DNA of 64,000 bases from JAFDWR01 sp038216655. Its GTDB lineage: Bacteria > Armatimonadota > Fimbriimonadia > Fimbriimonadales > Fimbriimonadaceae. Made by a program: the position numbers and the translations under genes. The notes below the pieces were generated by a model. The model searched no databases and was not told where the DNA came from. It saw only the letters and a list, made by a program, of their open reading frames with translations. Below are positions 1 to 8,106 of this stretch, in pieces (position 1 is the stretch's first letter; every line of letters starts with the position of its first letter). The stretch spans positions 186,001 through 250,000 of the forward strand of contig JBBQPZ010000002.1 of assembly GCA_038216655.1 (NCBI GenBank). Direction: 5' to 3'.

Positions 1-399
1 ATACGGCCCACTTACGACGTGCTTGGGAGGGTGGGACAAGGAGCTTTTCGTGTTCTGGTTACAGACGCGTATGAGCGGCGTTGCGCGATCACCGGAGAAC
101 GAACGCTCCCCGTGCTGGAGGCGGGCCATATCGTTCCTTACTCTGTTGAACAATCGAACTTGGTGTCGAACGGTCTACTGCTACGCGCAGATCTCCATAA
201 GTTGTTTGACCAAGGGCTTTTGACGGTCACGCCGGAGCTCCGGGTTAAGGTCAGTCCGGCGATTCGGGAGCGCTTTGAAAACGGTCGAGACTACTATGCC
301 TTGCAGGACCAACCACTCAAAGTCACACCGACGGCTAAACTTTGTCGCCCAGATTTGGACCGCCTTTCTTGGCACAACGAGAACATATTCGTAGGCTAG
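1..399 (+). CDS. HNH endonuclease, C-terminal part (5' end outside window)
   Basis: The frame is open from the first base of the window, so the protein begins upstream; a GTG at 19 is only an internal candidate start. The visible 130 or so residues contain a typical C-terminal HNH module: an AxxYERRCAITG segment, then EAGHIVPYS with the catalytic His, then SNGLLLRADLHKLFD with the conserved Asn and metal-binding His. This layout is that of free-standing HNH nucleases and of the nuclease half of some modification-dependent restriction enzymes. The missing N-terminus would decide which. It lies next to a toxin-like pair on the other strand, so this edge looks like accessory DNA. The substrate cannot be told from this fragment. 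Confidence 0.8.
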   Translation: MRPTYDVLGRVGQGAFRVLVTDAYERRCAITGERTLPVLEAGHIVPYSVEQSNLVSNGLLLRADLHKLFDQGLLTVTPELRVKVSPAIRERFENGRDYYALQDQPLKVTPTAKLCRPDLDRLSWHNENIFVG

Positions 400-437
400 A
401 AGGTCGGGAAGATGTGCGAGCAGATTCTGCAGAAAGG

Positions 438-1172
438 CTATTTCAACTTGTCGCTGACATAGGTTACAAACCATTTCGGAACCCTATGTTCCTCGATTTG
501 GAGGGTGACGTTGTTTGGAGACTCGAACTCCGCGACGAAAACGCGTTCATCGTTCTTGATCGAATTGTCGAAGATGTAAGCGCGGGTTGGAGTATCGGAT
601 GGCCCGAGACAGGAGTTCGAGGGACCTGTAGTAGCGATCAATGATCTTCTCTTCCGGTACGGCATGCCCGCCTGATTGGACTCGACTGCGCACCCGGGAG
701 ACATTTATCTGGGGATCATCTGTGGCAATGAAGTAGAGGTATGTGCGGTAACCCCGAGCTCGCGCCTCTTTGAGCAGCTCGACTTTAGAAGGATGCGACA
801 TGACCGTCTCAAAGAGAACGACTCGCCAAACTCCAAGAGCCTTCGCCTCATCAAATCCGACAGGCTGGCGGCGAGGTAGCTCATGCCCTCACCACCGTTT
901 ACGAACATGTGGCGATCGCGAATCACGATCTGACCCGCTGGAATCTCTAAGGCCGCAGAAGGAAACTTGCGCAGAGAGTCAAGGATCTCAGGGATGGTTA
1001 ATTCGAAGGGAAGTCCAGAAAGGTCGTATCCAACTTCCGACTTAAGAGCCAATTCAATCTCGTCGGAATTGAAGTAATAGCCCAGGAGCGACGATTCTAT
1101 TACGTTTTGGAGAGTGCTCTTGCCGGACCCGTTGGGGCCGGCGAACATCCTTAGGCGGGGTTGTCCGCCCAC
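438..1172 (-). pseudogene. Zeta-toxin-like P-loop kinase, broken by two frameshifts
   Basis: Three overlapping minus-strand frames read together as one zeta/AAA-type kinase of about 245 aa. The GTG start at 1172 gives a P-loop (GPNGSGKST) near residue 13. The first frame runs to GESFS near 815; the continuation FETVMSHPSK lies one frame over (547-801 region), and a second shift near 580 is needed to reach RAYIFDNS and the C-terminus ending at 438. The first break is repaired by adding one T to a TTT run. The second is repaired by one C added to a CCC run, or by removing two bases. The family phosphorylates UDP-amino sugars or other small molecules; this copy would be inactive if the sequence is correct. 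It overlaps its small partner by 22 nt. Confidence 0.72.
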
Positions 1173-1408
1173 TGAATCGTAGTCCTAACGCCCTTCTTGA
1201 GCTTGACCCTTCGAGGATCGACACGACCAACAGATCTCACGATTTCCTCAGGAGCGCCCGCGCGAATTTTGATGAGGTTCCCGTTCTCGATGAACAGGAT
1301 GGTGTGGCCAGCACGCATGGCAGATTGTCTTGCCACCCGAAAGGCCCTTCCGGCGGCAAGCGGGATGTCGTTCTCCGACGTAATCCTTGTGATCCTTTGC
1401 TTGCTCAT
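1151..1408 (-). CDS. Small protein preceding a zeta-like toxin; candidate antitoxin
   Basis: An 85-aa basic protein whose stop codon lies inside the start region of the zeta-like kinase gene, so the two are translationally coupled. A purine-rich AGGAAGAAG sits directly before the ATG at 1408, one of the few Shine-Dalgarno-like sites in this window. It contains a predicted beta-rich core with GHTILFIENGNLIKI and a basic tail. I do not recognise a named domain. Small uncharacterised proteins upstream of chromosomal zeta-like kinases are common, and an antitoxin role is inferred from position only. It is not an obvious epsilon antitoxin homologue. It remains intact although the kinase is broken. 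Confidence 0.55.
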   Translation of the reverse strand: MSKQRITRITSENDIPLAAGRAFRVARQSAMRAGHTILFIENGNLIKIRAGAPEEIVRSVGRVDPRRVKLKKGVRTTIQWADNPA

Positions 1409-1586
1409 CTTCTCTTCCTACTCTGACATACCTTCGGTTTCGGCAGGTCCTGCCTGTAGTTTAGCCCGTTACAATTCCGTTCGCAAGTCGATGTGAGGAT
1501 TCATGCCGAGGTCACGCCCCCGAACGTGAAGGGACTCAGAGCTTCGGAAACCGAGGATGGGGCTTTGCCTCTGCCATACTCTGGGA

Positions 1587-2120
1587 ATGGGTGAGGTGTT
1601 GCTGGACGCGGGGGATGTTAGGCGGACCCTTGGGCGGATGGCGCATGAGATTTTGGAGGCCAACCAGGGCGCGGAGAGCCTCGTCGTGATCGGCGTCCTC
1701 CGACGCGGGTGGCCGGTGGCGAAGCGGTTGGCTTTCTTGATGACTCAGATCGAAGGGACGACCGTGCCTTGCGGGAAGATCGATATCTCGGGCTCGCGTG
1801 ACGACCGGAAGGAGACCCCGACCGAGGATGCGAGCGAGATTCCCTTCGATTTGAACGGTAAGCGGGTCGTGCTGATCGACGAGGTGATCTACACCGGGCG
1901 GACGATTCGGGCGGCGTTGGATGCGCTGATGAAGCACGGGCGGCCGAGTTCGGTGCAGTTGGCGGTGCTGATCGACCGCGGGCACCGGGAGCTGCCGATC
2001 AACCCGGACTACTGCGGGCGCGTTTTCCCCACCGAACGGGCGGACCATATCGTGGTAAAGATCAACGAATTCGACGGCGAGGATGCCGTGGTGCTGGTGC
2101 GAGCAGGGGAGGAGCAATAG
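1587..2120 (+). CDS. pyrR: Bifunctional PyrR: pyr attenuator protein / uracil phosphoribosyltransferase
   Basis: A 177-aa PyrR. The PRPP-binding loop reads VVLIDEVIYTGRTIRAAL, the family signature, and the N-terminal helix contains RRTLGRMAHEILE. PyrR binds pyr mRNA in response to UMP/UTP and also converts uracil plus PRPP to UMP. It heads a pyrR-pyrB-pyrC series with 3 nt to pyrB. I chose the ATG at 1587 over an in-frame ATG at 1557 because homology starts just after it and because CATACT, a plausible -10, lies six bases before it (1575-1580), as in other genes here. With such a short or absent leader there is no room for a classical PyrR attenuator ahead of pyrR; regulation could act further down the operon. 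Confidence 0.93.
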   Translation: MGEVLLDAGDVRRTLGRMAHEILEANQGAESLVVIGVLRRGWPVAKRLAFLMTQIEGTTVPCGKIDISGSRDDRKETPTEDASEIPFDLNGKRVVLIDEVIYTGRTIRAALDALMKHGRPSSVQLAVLIDRGHRELPINPDYCGRVFPTERADHIVVKINEFDGEDAVVLVRAGEEQ

Positions 2121-2123
2121 CCG

Positions 2124-3059
2124 ATGGGAAGAAACCTACTTGGAATTCGAGGACTCGAACGCGAGGACATCGAAGAACTGATTTCGCTGGCGACCGACTT
2201 TAAAAAGCGGATCAACGGGGGCAAGCCGGTTCCGTCGCTGAGCGACCAGGTGCTCGGGCTGCTGTTCTTCGAGAACTCGACCCGGACGCGCGTGTCGTTT
2301 GAGATGGCCGCGCACTACCTCGGGATGAAGACGGCGAACTTCTCCTCGGGAAGCTCGAGCATGACCAAGGGCGAGACGCTCAAGGACACGATCTTGACCC
2401 TGCGCTACGAACGGCTGAACGGCCTCGTGATGCGGCACAAGTCCTCGGGCGCGCCTTCGCTCGCGGCCAAGTTCTTCGGCGGTCCGGTTTTGAACGCCGG
2501 CGACGGGCAGCACGAGCACCCGACCCAGGCACTCTCCGACGCTTTGACGATCATCGAGCGCAAGGGTCCGCTTAACGAGCAGACGATCGCGATTGTCGGC
2601 GACGTCGAGCACTCGCGTGTGGCTCGATCAAACGCATGGCTGCTCCACAAGATGGGCGCGAACGTGCGGTTTATTGGTCCGCGCACCCTGATCCCCGCGC
2701 ACACGGCTTTGCTTCCAGGGAAGGTGTTCTACGACTTGGAGACGGGTCTGGAGGGCGCCGACGTGGTGATCGCGCTCCGACTCCAGAAGGAGCGCATGCT
2801 TGAGGGGATGCTGTCGAGCATGACCGAGTACGCGAAAATGTATCAGGTGAACAAAGAGTCTCTCCGGTTCGCAGAGAAGAACTGCCTCGTGATGCATCCG
2901 GGGCCGATCAATCGAGGCGTCGAAGTGGACGACATCGCGGCCGACGGAGAGCGGTCAGCGATCCACGCCCAGATCGAGAACGGGATTTTTGTTCGCATGG
3001 CCGCTTTGGCTTGGGTCTTTGAGGAGACTGACGTTAAGGCGGGCAAGAAGAAGAAGTGA
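2124..3059 (+). CDS. pyrB: Aspartate carbamoyltransferase catalytic subunit
   Basis: A 311-aa ATCase catalytic chain making N-carbamoyl-aspartate from carbamoyl phosphate and aspartate, the committed step of pyrimidine synthesis. Carbamoyl-phosphate-binding FFENSTRTRVSFEMAA lies near residue 50, HPTQALSDALTI near 135, and the C-terminal MHPGPINRGVE near 258. Length is normal for the family. It starts 3 nt after pyrR. No pyrI regulatory chain is nearby, as expected for the PyrR-regulated type. Its stop codon TGA is the first unit of an unusual triplet array (TGA TGG AGG TGA ... TAG TGG TAG TGG TGA) described as a separate feature. Confidence 0.96.
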   Translation: MGRNLLGIRGLEREDIEELISLATDFKKRINGGKPVPSLSDQVLGLLFFENSTRTRVSFEMAAHYLGMKTANFSSGSSSMTKGETLKDTILTLRYERLNGLVMRHKSSGAPSLAAKFFGGPVLNAGDGQHEHPTQALSDALTIIERKGPLNEQTIAIVGDVEHSRVARSNAWLLHKMGANVRFIGPRTLIPAHTALLPGKVFYDLETGLEGADVVIALRLQKERMLEGMLSSMTEYAKMYQVNKESLRFAEKNCLVMHPGPINRGVEVDDIAADGERSAIHAQIENGIFVRMAALAWVFEETDVKAGKKKK

Positions 3060-3275
3060 TGGAGGTGACAGGGGTGCTGGTAGTGGTAGTGGTGAAATGT
3101 CATTCCGAGGGAGCCCTAACGACATCAAGGAATCTGACTGGAAGCACCTATTGCTTGTACCAACACTCGGCGATTACAGTCAGATCCCTCGGCACAAACA
3201 TCCTTCGGGATGACAATTCTGAACCTAACACCTAACACTTTCCATTACCTCCATCACCCTATTCACCTCCATCAA
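3057..3275. repeat. Nested inverted-repeat element anchored on the pyrB stop codon
   Basis: The outer left arm starts at the pyrB stop (3057) and reads as alternating stop and TGG codons in the pyrB frame: stops at 3057, 3066, 3081, 3087 and 3093. The right arm at about 3242-3273 is its imperfect reverse complement (CACCCTATTCACCTCCATC). Inside sits a second inverted repeat of a dispersed family: GTCATTCCGAGG from 3099 and CCTTCGGGATGAC ending at 3214, with inner pairing between AATCTGACTG and CAGTCAGATC. No T-run follows, so it is not a classic terminator. It separates pyrB from pyrC. Confidence 0.7.
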
Positions 3276-3282
3276 AAAGAAC

Positions 3283-4605
3283 ATGAGAACTCTCCTAAAG
3301 AACGGCCGCATCCTGGACCCCTCGCAAGAGATGGATGAGATCGGCAGCGTGCTGATCGAGGACGACCAGATCATTGAGGTCGGCGCTGTCTCGGACGACA
3401 GTGATCTCGATGAGGTCTACGACTGCACGGGAATGTGGATCTGCCCCGGGCTTGTCGATGCCCACACCCACTTGCGTGAGCCGGGGGAAGAGCATAAGGA
3501 GACGATCGTCACCGCGACCCAGGCGGCGGCGGCGGGCGGCTATACCACCGTGTGCTGCATGCCGAACACGAGTCCCCCTCTGGACACGCCAGCGCTGATC
3601 GACTTTATCCTCGATCGCGCTGCTTCCCCTGAGGCGGGTGGCGTGTTCGTGGCCCCGGTGGGAGCGCTCACCGTCGGCATGAAGGGCGCTCAGCTCGCCG
3701 ACCTTGCCGCGATGCGCAAGGCGGGAATCGTTGCCGCGAGCGATGAGCAGTATCCGATTCAGAACTCGCTGGTCATGCAGCAGGCGATGGAGATGTGCGT
3801 GCAGCTCGACCTGCCGATCATGGCCCACTGCGAAGACACTTGCCTGAGCAACGGCGGGAGCATGAACGAGGGCGCGATGTCCGCGATGCTCGGCCTCAAG
3901 GGGATCCCCCGCGCCGCCGAAGAGATCGCGGTGATGCGCAACTGCATCCTCTCGCTGAACTCAGGTTGCCAGCTTCACGTCATGCGAGTTAGTTCGTGGG
4001 GCGCGGTGGAGATGATTCGGCAGGCCAAGTACCTCGGCGCGCCGGTGACTTGCGAGATTTGCCCGATGCACTTTACGTTCACGGATGAGGCAGTCGGCGA
4101 CTTCGACACTTCGTTCAAGACCTTGCCTCCTCTCCGGACCCAGGTCGACCTGGACATCATCTACCAGGCGCTGCAGGATGGCACGATCGACATCATCGCG
4201 AGCGACCACTCGCCGCACGCGTCCTACGAGACCGAGGTGCCGTTTGACGAGGCTCCGTTCGGCGCGACGGGATTGGAGACGACGGTTGGCGTGACGCTGA
4301 CGATACTCACCCATCGCGGCGTTTTGACTCCTTTGGAGACAGTTCGCAAGCTGAGTACCAAGCCCGCGGAGATTCTGCGGCTTGAGGCGGGGACGTTGAA
4401 GCCGGGCGAGACGCCGGTCGCGACGGTCGCGGTGATCGACCCCGACTGCGAGTGGACTTGCGACAAGAACAAATCCTTCAGTAAGAGCAAGAACTCCCCG
4501 TTCCACGGGATGAAGCTTAAGGGCAAAACGATGCTGACCTTCAGCGGCGGAGAAATCTACCGCGACGCGCTCTTCCCGGCCGACCGGTACACGATCTCCG
4601 AGTGA
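3283..4605 (+). CDS. pyrC: Dihydroorotase, class I
   Basis: A 440-aa zinc amidohydrolase that closes N-carbamoyl-aspartate to dihydroorotate. The metal-binding DAHTHLREPG is near residue 59, the second histidine site lies in MAHCEDTCLSNGG near 181, and the catalytic Asp is in ASDHSPHA near 305. Length and motifs match the class I (PyrC of Bacillus/Thermus type) enzymes. It belongs to the pyrR-pyrB series but is separated from pyrB by a 220-nt hairpin element, so it may have its own promoter or partial read-through. A GTGA overlap couples it to the following lipoprotein gene. No carA/carB or pyrD lies in the window. Confidence 0.96.
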   Translation: MRTLLKNGRILDPSQEMDEIGSVLIEDDQIIEVGAVSDDSDLDEVYDCTGMWICPGLVDAHTHLREPGEEHKETIVTATQAAAAGGYTTVCCMPNTSPPLDTPALIDFILDRAASPEAGGVFVAPVGALTVGMKGAQLADLAAMRKAGIVAASDEQYPIQNSLVMQQAMEMCVQLDLPIMAHCEDTCLSNGGSMNEGAMSAMLGLKGIPRAAEEIAVMRNCILSLNSGCQLHVMRVSSWGAVEMIRQAKYLGAPVTCEICPMHFTFTDEAVGDFDTSFKTLPPLRTQVDLDIIYQALQDGTIDIIASDHSPHASYETEVPFDEAPFGATGLETTVGVTLTILTHRGVLTPLETVRKLSTKPAEILRLEAGTLKPGETPVATVAVIDPDCEWTCDKNKSFSKSKNSPFHGMKLKGKTMLTFSGGEIYRDALFPADRYTISE

Positions 4606-5372
4606 AACTCCGCGTCGGGCTTCTGATCCTCGCGGGCCTCGTTCTTGCCGGGTGCAAGACCGGGGTCCTCAAGGACCCGAACGACCCGGCGGACGCGGGG
4701 GTTTTGGCTCCGGAGATCCTGCGGAGGAACCTGAAGGGCGTATCCGACATGCTCAACGAGCGGCTCGCGGCGGGCGAGATCGGCCCGCGACGCTATCAAG
4801 GGCTCATCGAGGATGCGGCGAAGGAACTGCTCGCCAAGGTCAACATCGACCGCGTCGATCCGGCGCACGCCTGGGAGTACGTCGAAGTGCTTCGCACGGC
4901 GGGTCGTTGGGAGGATGTCGAACGGTTTGCCAAGGTCGCAGTGAAGTCCGCGCAGAAGACGCAGAACGCCGATCGGTTGGTGAACGACACCCTCCGGCTC
5001 GCTCAGGCTCAAGCGAAGTTGGGGCGGGTGGAAGAGGCGATCGCCACGGCTCGGACGGTCTACGGCGCCAAGCCCACCGACGCCGCGCCTATCCTGCCCG
5101 CGACACTCTACGAGATCGTCCCCGCGGGTCGGGGGAAAGGGCACGACCCTGAGCTCGCGAAGCTGCTGGAGGACGCGATCGACTGCCACATGCGGACGAT
5201 CGTGGACGCGAACTCAGATGCGGGCAAGATGTTCATCCTGGCTCGCCCGACGCACGTGCAGCGGGCTTGGTCATGGATCGTCTCGCTGTATCGGAACGCG
5301 AACAAGCCTGCCGAGGCCGAGGCGGCCGCGAAGCGGGCGCAGGCGATGATGTCTCAGTTCGGCCGGGCTTAG
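4602..5372 (+). CDS. TPR-like lipoprotein, function unknown
   Basis: A 256-aa protein starting at a GTG that overlaps the pyrC stop (GTGA). The N-terminus is a lipoprotein signal: basic start, hydrophobic stretch, lipobox LVLAGC with Cys at about residue 17. The rest is helical with repeat-like segments (for example AWEYVEVLRTAGRWEDVERFA and LRLAQAQAKLGRVEEAIATA) that look like tetratricopeptide helices. It is therefore probably membrane-anchored outside the cytoplasm as a scaffold. I recognise no specific family. Coupling to pyrC is positional and there is no evident link to pyrimidine synthesis. Confidence 0.75.
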   Translation: MKLRVGLLILAGLVLAGCKTGVLKDPNDPADAGVLAPEILRRNLKGVSDMLNERLAAGEIGPRRYQGLIEDAAKELLAKVNIDRVDPAHAWEYVEVLRTAGRWEDVERFAKVAVKSAQKTQNADRLVNDTLRLAQAQAKLGRVEEAIATARTVYGAKPTDAAPILPATLYEIVPAGRGKGHDPELAKLLEDAIDCHMRTIVDANSDAGKMFILARPTHVQRAWSWIVSLYRNANKPAEAEAAAKRAQAMMSQFGRA

Positions 5373-5402
5373 CGCGGTGACCAATCCCGGCTACTCACTC
5401 GG

Positions 5403-5708
5403 CTAAGCGGGTTTCGACTCGCGCGGCGGAAATAGAAACCTCGCGTATGCCACCAGGATCATGGCAAGGCCCAAAATGAGCGTGGCAAAGCTGACCGTAG
5501 ACAAGTCGGCCGCTAACCCCATCGGGAGCATCGAAGGCACTCCCGGAGACGCTTCGCCTTTCCTCTGCATCATCTGAGCGAACGGAGCCGCAACAAGTGA
5601 ACCCGCGTTCGCGACGAGGTAGACGGTACACGAAATGTGGACGATGAGGCTGCAAACTGCGGCCACCGTGCCGGTGGCCCAATCCCAATTCGTCGAAGAC
5701 CTGTCCAT
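5403..5708 (-). CDS. Small membrane protein, unknown function
   Basis: A 101-aa protein with two predicted membrane segments: roughly residues 10-38 and 68-92, followed by a short basic tail PPRESKP. No recognised domain. The start codon at 5708 is preceded at six bases by TAGACT (minus strand; plus coordinates 5715-5720), a good -10 hexamer, and there is no Shine-Dalgarno, so the mRNA may be leaderless. It is convergent with the TPR lipoprotein. The gap between them is short and holds no clear terminator. Confidence 0.6.
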   Translation of the reverse strand: MDRSSTNWDWATGTVAAVCSLIVHISCTVYLVANAGSLVAAPFAQMMQRKGEASPGVPSMLPMGLAADLSTVSFATLILGLAMILVAYARFLFPPRESKPA

Positions 5709-5857
5709 TAGATCAGTCTAACGGAATGTCCGCACGGGCAGCGGACACCGACCACCCAAGTTGATTGACAAGCCCTAACTGGAGAGCGCGGAATCTCCAT
5801 CCCCCGGCCCCTTCCTCTTCCCGAGCACAACCATCTCGGCAAAAGGAAGGGGAGAAG

Positions 5858-6568
5858 TTACCGACGCGCGGCGACGAGCATGTTCAGCCAGTACTTGGTG
5901 CCGAGGAAGTCGGTAGCGACTTGGCCGTGGCCGGAGCTGGCGTGGATGAAGTAGCCGTTCCCGAGGTAGATCCCGGTATGGCCGATCTTGCCCTTCTTGG
6001 ATGACCAAAAGTAGAGTCGATCGCCAGCTTGGAGATCTTCGAGGCGGGTGATCGGCTGGCCGACGTTCACCTGTTCGGCGGCGGTGCGGGGGAGGTCGAC
6101 GTGTGCGATCTTGCCCATGACGTTCTTGACCAGACCCGAGCAGTCGATGCCGCGCGAGGGGTCGTTGCCGCCCCACTTGTAGGGTGTGCCGATGAACTGA
6201 TAAGCATAGTTGGCGACGGCGGCACCGGATCGCGAGGGGGCCCCGCTGTAGCTGCCATTGCGGCTGGTGCGCGACGCAGCCGAGGTGACCTGATACGGGA
6301 GCTCAGCGACCTTGTCGGCGGAAACGTAGCCGTCGGCACCGTTCTGCAGGAGAACCTTGTACCATCCCGTGGATTTGCTCGGGCGGAGGACGAGGTACTC
6401 GAATGCCGGAGCGCGGTAGTAGATTCGCGAATGCGAGGTCGGCGCGGCGTAAATTCGCGTCGCAGCGGTCGTCTGTCCGAGCTTGCCAAGCACGATTTTC
6501 GCCTGTGCAAAGGAAGACGCAGTGATGACGGCTGCGAGCAACGCGGCCAAAATTCTAACGATTCTCAT
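5858..6568 (-). CDS. Secreted SH3 / NlpC-P60 peptidoglycan endopeptidase
   Basis: A 236-aa protein starting at ATG 6568; a GTG at 6592 is in frame, but the signal peptide MRIVRILAALLAA... begins at 6568. After the signal peptide there is a bacterial SH3-like region (residues about 35-95, with GWYKVLLQNGADGYVSADKV). The C-terminal half is an NlpC/P60 domain: catalytic Cys in IDCSGLV, His in KIGHTGIYLG, third polar residue His in YFIHASS. The family cuts gamma-D-Glu-diaminopimelate bonds in the cell wall. It probably acts in cell-wall turnover. No neighbour suggests a more specific role. A CATAAT hexamer about 26 nt upstream could be its -10. Confidence 0.9.
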   Translation of the reverse strand: MRIVRILAALLAAVITASSFAQAKIVLGKLGQTTAATRIYAAPTSHSRIYYRAPAFEYLVLRPSKSTGWYKVLLQNGADGYVSADKVAELPYQVTSAASRTSRNGSYSGAPSRSGAAVANYAYQFIGTPYKWGGNDPSRGIDCSGLVKNVMGKIAHVDLPRTAAEQVNVGQPITRLEDLQAGDRLYFWSSKKGKIGHTGIYLGNGYFIHASSGHGQVATDFLGTKYWLNMLVAARR

Positions 6569-6899
6569 AACTTCTAGGGGTAGCCCTACCACAGATTATG
6601 GTCGGAATGGCCCCGTGGGTTAGACGGGATCGGGCATTAAGGCCGTTCTCAGGCTCAAAAATTTAATACGCCACTTCAGGGTTGGAAGTGCCCCAAAGGT
6701 TCAAATTCGGGTGCCGCTACCGTCATTCGGAGCAAGCTTGCGCGTCGAAGGACCCCGGATCCTGACGCGAGCATTACTCCTATGTTCGTGAACGAGCGAT
6801 TTCAAATTGTGGGGCGGGGATCCGGGGTCCTTCGGCGCGATCCTTCGCGGGGGCTCGAATCTTGCTCAGGATGACGACTGTGGATGTTATGCTTCAGGC
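6569..6899. repeat. Gene-free gap with dispersed hairpin repeat, family R1
   Basis: The divergent gap between the NlpC/P60 gene and the pterin dehydratase gene. From 6722 to 6877 it holds a long inverted repeat. The left half contains GTCATTCGGAGCAAG and then TCGAAGGACCCCGGATCC; the right half contains GGATCCGGGGTCCTTCG and then CTTGCTCAGGATGACG. The same words recur at 7337, 10287 and 42282, and shortened forms at 3099, 14673, 37659 and 63876. The right end lies about 20 nt upstream of the next start codon. Positions 6600-6720 show nothing I can identify. Confidence 0.75.
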
Positions 6900-7190
6900 A
6901 TGGACCTGACCTACCGAAAAATTACCGACGACGAGCTTCGCTCGGGTCTCTCAGATTTGCCCGGATGGGCGGTTGAGGGCGGTCAGATTGCCAAGACGTT
7001 TGAGTTTGACGCGTATCAGAAGGGGCTGGTGTTTGCCTGCGCGGTCGGGTTCTTGGCCGATACTTTGAACCACCACCCGGATCTCCTGGTGACCTTCGGG
7101 AAGGTTCGCGTGAGCGTGAATACCCACGATGTCGGCGGGTTGTCGCCGTATGATCTGGAATTGGCTCGGCGAGTTGAGGGGATCGTTTAG
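6900..7190 (+). CDS. 4a-hydroxytetrahydrobiopterin dehydratase (PCD/DCoH)
   Basis: A 96-aa pterin-4a-carbinolamine dehydratase, the normal length of the family. The active-site signature is LNHHPDLLVTFGKVRVS, with the catalytic His pair, followed by LSPYDLELARRV. It regenerates tetrahydropterin cofactor after aromatic amino acid hydroxylation. No hydroxylase is adjacent, as is frequent for stand-alone bacterial copies, where the role may be in other pterins. The start is the ATG at 6900, because the longer frame would run through the hairpin repeat. TATGCT (6888-6893) lies exactly six bases before it with no Shine-Dalgarno, which supports leaderless transcription. Confidence 0.92.
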   Translation: MDLTYRKITDDELRSGLSDLPGWAVEGGQIAKTFEFDAYQKGLVFACAVGFLADTLNHHPDLLVTFGKVRVSVNTHDVGGLSPYDLELARRVEGIV

Positions 7191-7275
7191 GCTGCGCCTT
7201 GGAGTGTTGGAGTGTTGGAGTGTTGGAGTGTTGGAGTGTTGGAGTGTTGAAGTGTTGGAGTGTTGAAGTGTTGGA
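7191..7275. repeat. 8-nt tandem array, unit TTGGAGTG, nine copies
   Basis: Directly after the dehydratase stop, from 7199 to 7270, nine 8-nt units of TTGGAGTG follow head to tail. Two of them have G changed to A (TTGAAGTG), and a partial unit ends at 7275. Eight is not a multiple of three, so the array is not coding. Degenerate copies of the same unit occur at 21932-21953. Confidence 0.9.
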
Positions 7276-7331
7276 TACTTCTCCTCTACCGATATCCTGA
7301 TTAGACTGTCAAGCTTCATTTGTCTACTTAT

Positions 7332-7505
7332 GGGTCCGTCATCCAGAGCGTAGCGCCGAGCTTTAGCGAAGGCAGCGCAGTCGAAGGATCCTTAGTCCAG
7401 CCTCCGACTCTAGCAGGCGCGCAGGATTTCTAAGTCGGAGGCTGTATCAGTGATCCTTCGACTCCACGCCTTCGCTAGGGCTCGGCATTCCGCTCTGGAT
7501 GACGG
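7332..7505. repeat. Dispersed hairpin repeat, family R1
   Basis: An inverted repeat between the convergent dehydratase and nusB genes. The left half starts CGTCATCCAGAGCG and includes GTCGAAGGATCC and GCCTCCGAC. The right half contains GTCGGAGGC, GATCCTTCGAC and CGCTCTGGATGACG. The arms are imperfect but pair over most of their length. Together with the 8-nt array it fills the 334-nt gap; nothing else is visible there. Confidence 0.75.
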
Positions 7506-7524
7506 CAGAGGGAAGACGAGACGG

Positions 7525-8094
7525 CTACTCGTCCGAGCGGATCTTCCAGCCGACCTTCATCAGCTCCTGCGCTTCTTCAGAATCTGGTTGGATTTCTTCT
7601 TCGACGACCTCGGGCTCCGGCTCGGGGGCTTCGGTGTCGTGGCCCTCGGCTGAGGCGGGATCCCAGTCGGCCTTGTCCGACTCGCGGACTAACCGACCCA
7701 ACACCCCGTTTACAAACTTGCCGCTCTCCGCGGTCGAGTACTTGCGCACGATCACGATCGCTTCGCTGATCGTGATCGCGGGGGCGAGCCAGTCGATGAA
7801 GAGCAGCTCGTAGGCGGCGATGCGGAGGACGGCTCGGTCGACGGCGGCGACGCGGTCAAGCTCGTACTCGTGAAGTCGAGTCGAGAGTTCGTGGTCGATC
7901 CGCTCGCGATTCTTGGCGATCCCACCCACCAGCTCGGTGGCATAAGCGGTCTGATCGTCAGCGAGGGTCATGCCCTCGCAGACGTCCTTGACTACCGCGA
8001 GGGGGTCGAGGCCGGCGCGCATCAGATCGAGCTGATAGAGCGTGACCAGTGCCGCTTCGCGCGCCTTTCGGCGCGACTTAGCCAAGTTTTTCAC
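7525..8094 (-). CDS. nusB: Transcription antitermination factor NusB
   Basis: A 189-aa NusB. The core, residues about 5-140, has the family helices: RRKAREAALVTLYQLDL, AAVDRAVLRIAAYELLF, ITISEAIVIVRKYST and GKFVNGVLGRLV. NusB with NusE binds boxA RNA and supports antitermination on rRNA operons. After residue 140 there is an acidic, proline-rich tail of about 45 residues (EAPEPEPEVVEEE...) not present in the usual 130-150 aa protein. It is the last gene of the accB-like/prepilin-like/accC/nusB series, 12 nt after accC. The acc-nusB neighbourhood is also known in Firmicutes. Confidence 0.93.
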   Translation of the reverse strand: MKNLAKSRRKAREAALVTLYQLDLMRAGLDPLAVVKDVCEGMTLADDQTAYATELVGGIAKNRERIDHELSTRLHEYELDRVAAVDRAVLRIAAYELLFIDWLAPAITISEAIVIVRKYSTAESGKFVNGVLGRLVRESDKADWDPASAEGHDTEAPEPEPEVVEEEIQPDSEEAQELMKVGWKIRSDE

Positions 8095-8106
8095 CCATAA
8101 ACTTGG

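Noticed and set aside
2136..2612. Minus-strand frame opposite pyrB
   Set aside because: Antisense to a certain enzyme gene; no motif.
6600..6720. Possible tRNA because of GGTTCAAATTC near 6695
   Set aside because: No matching acceptor or anticodon stems could be found around it.
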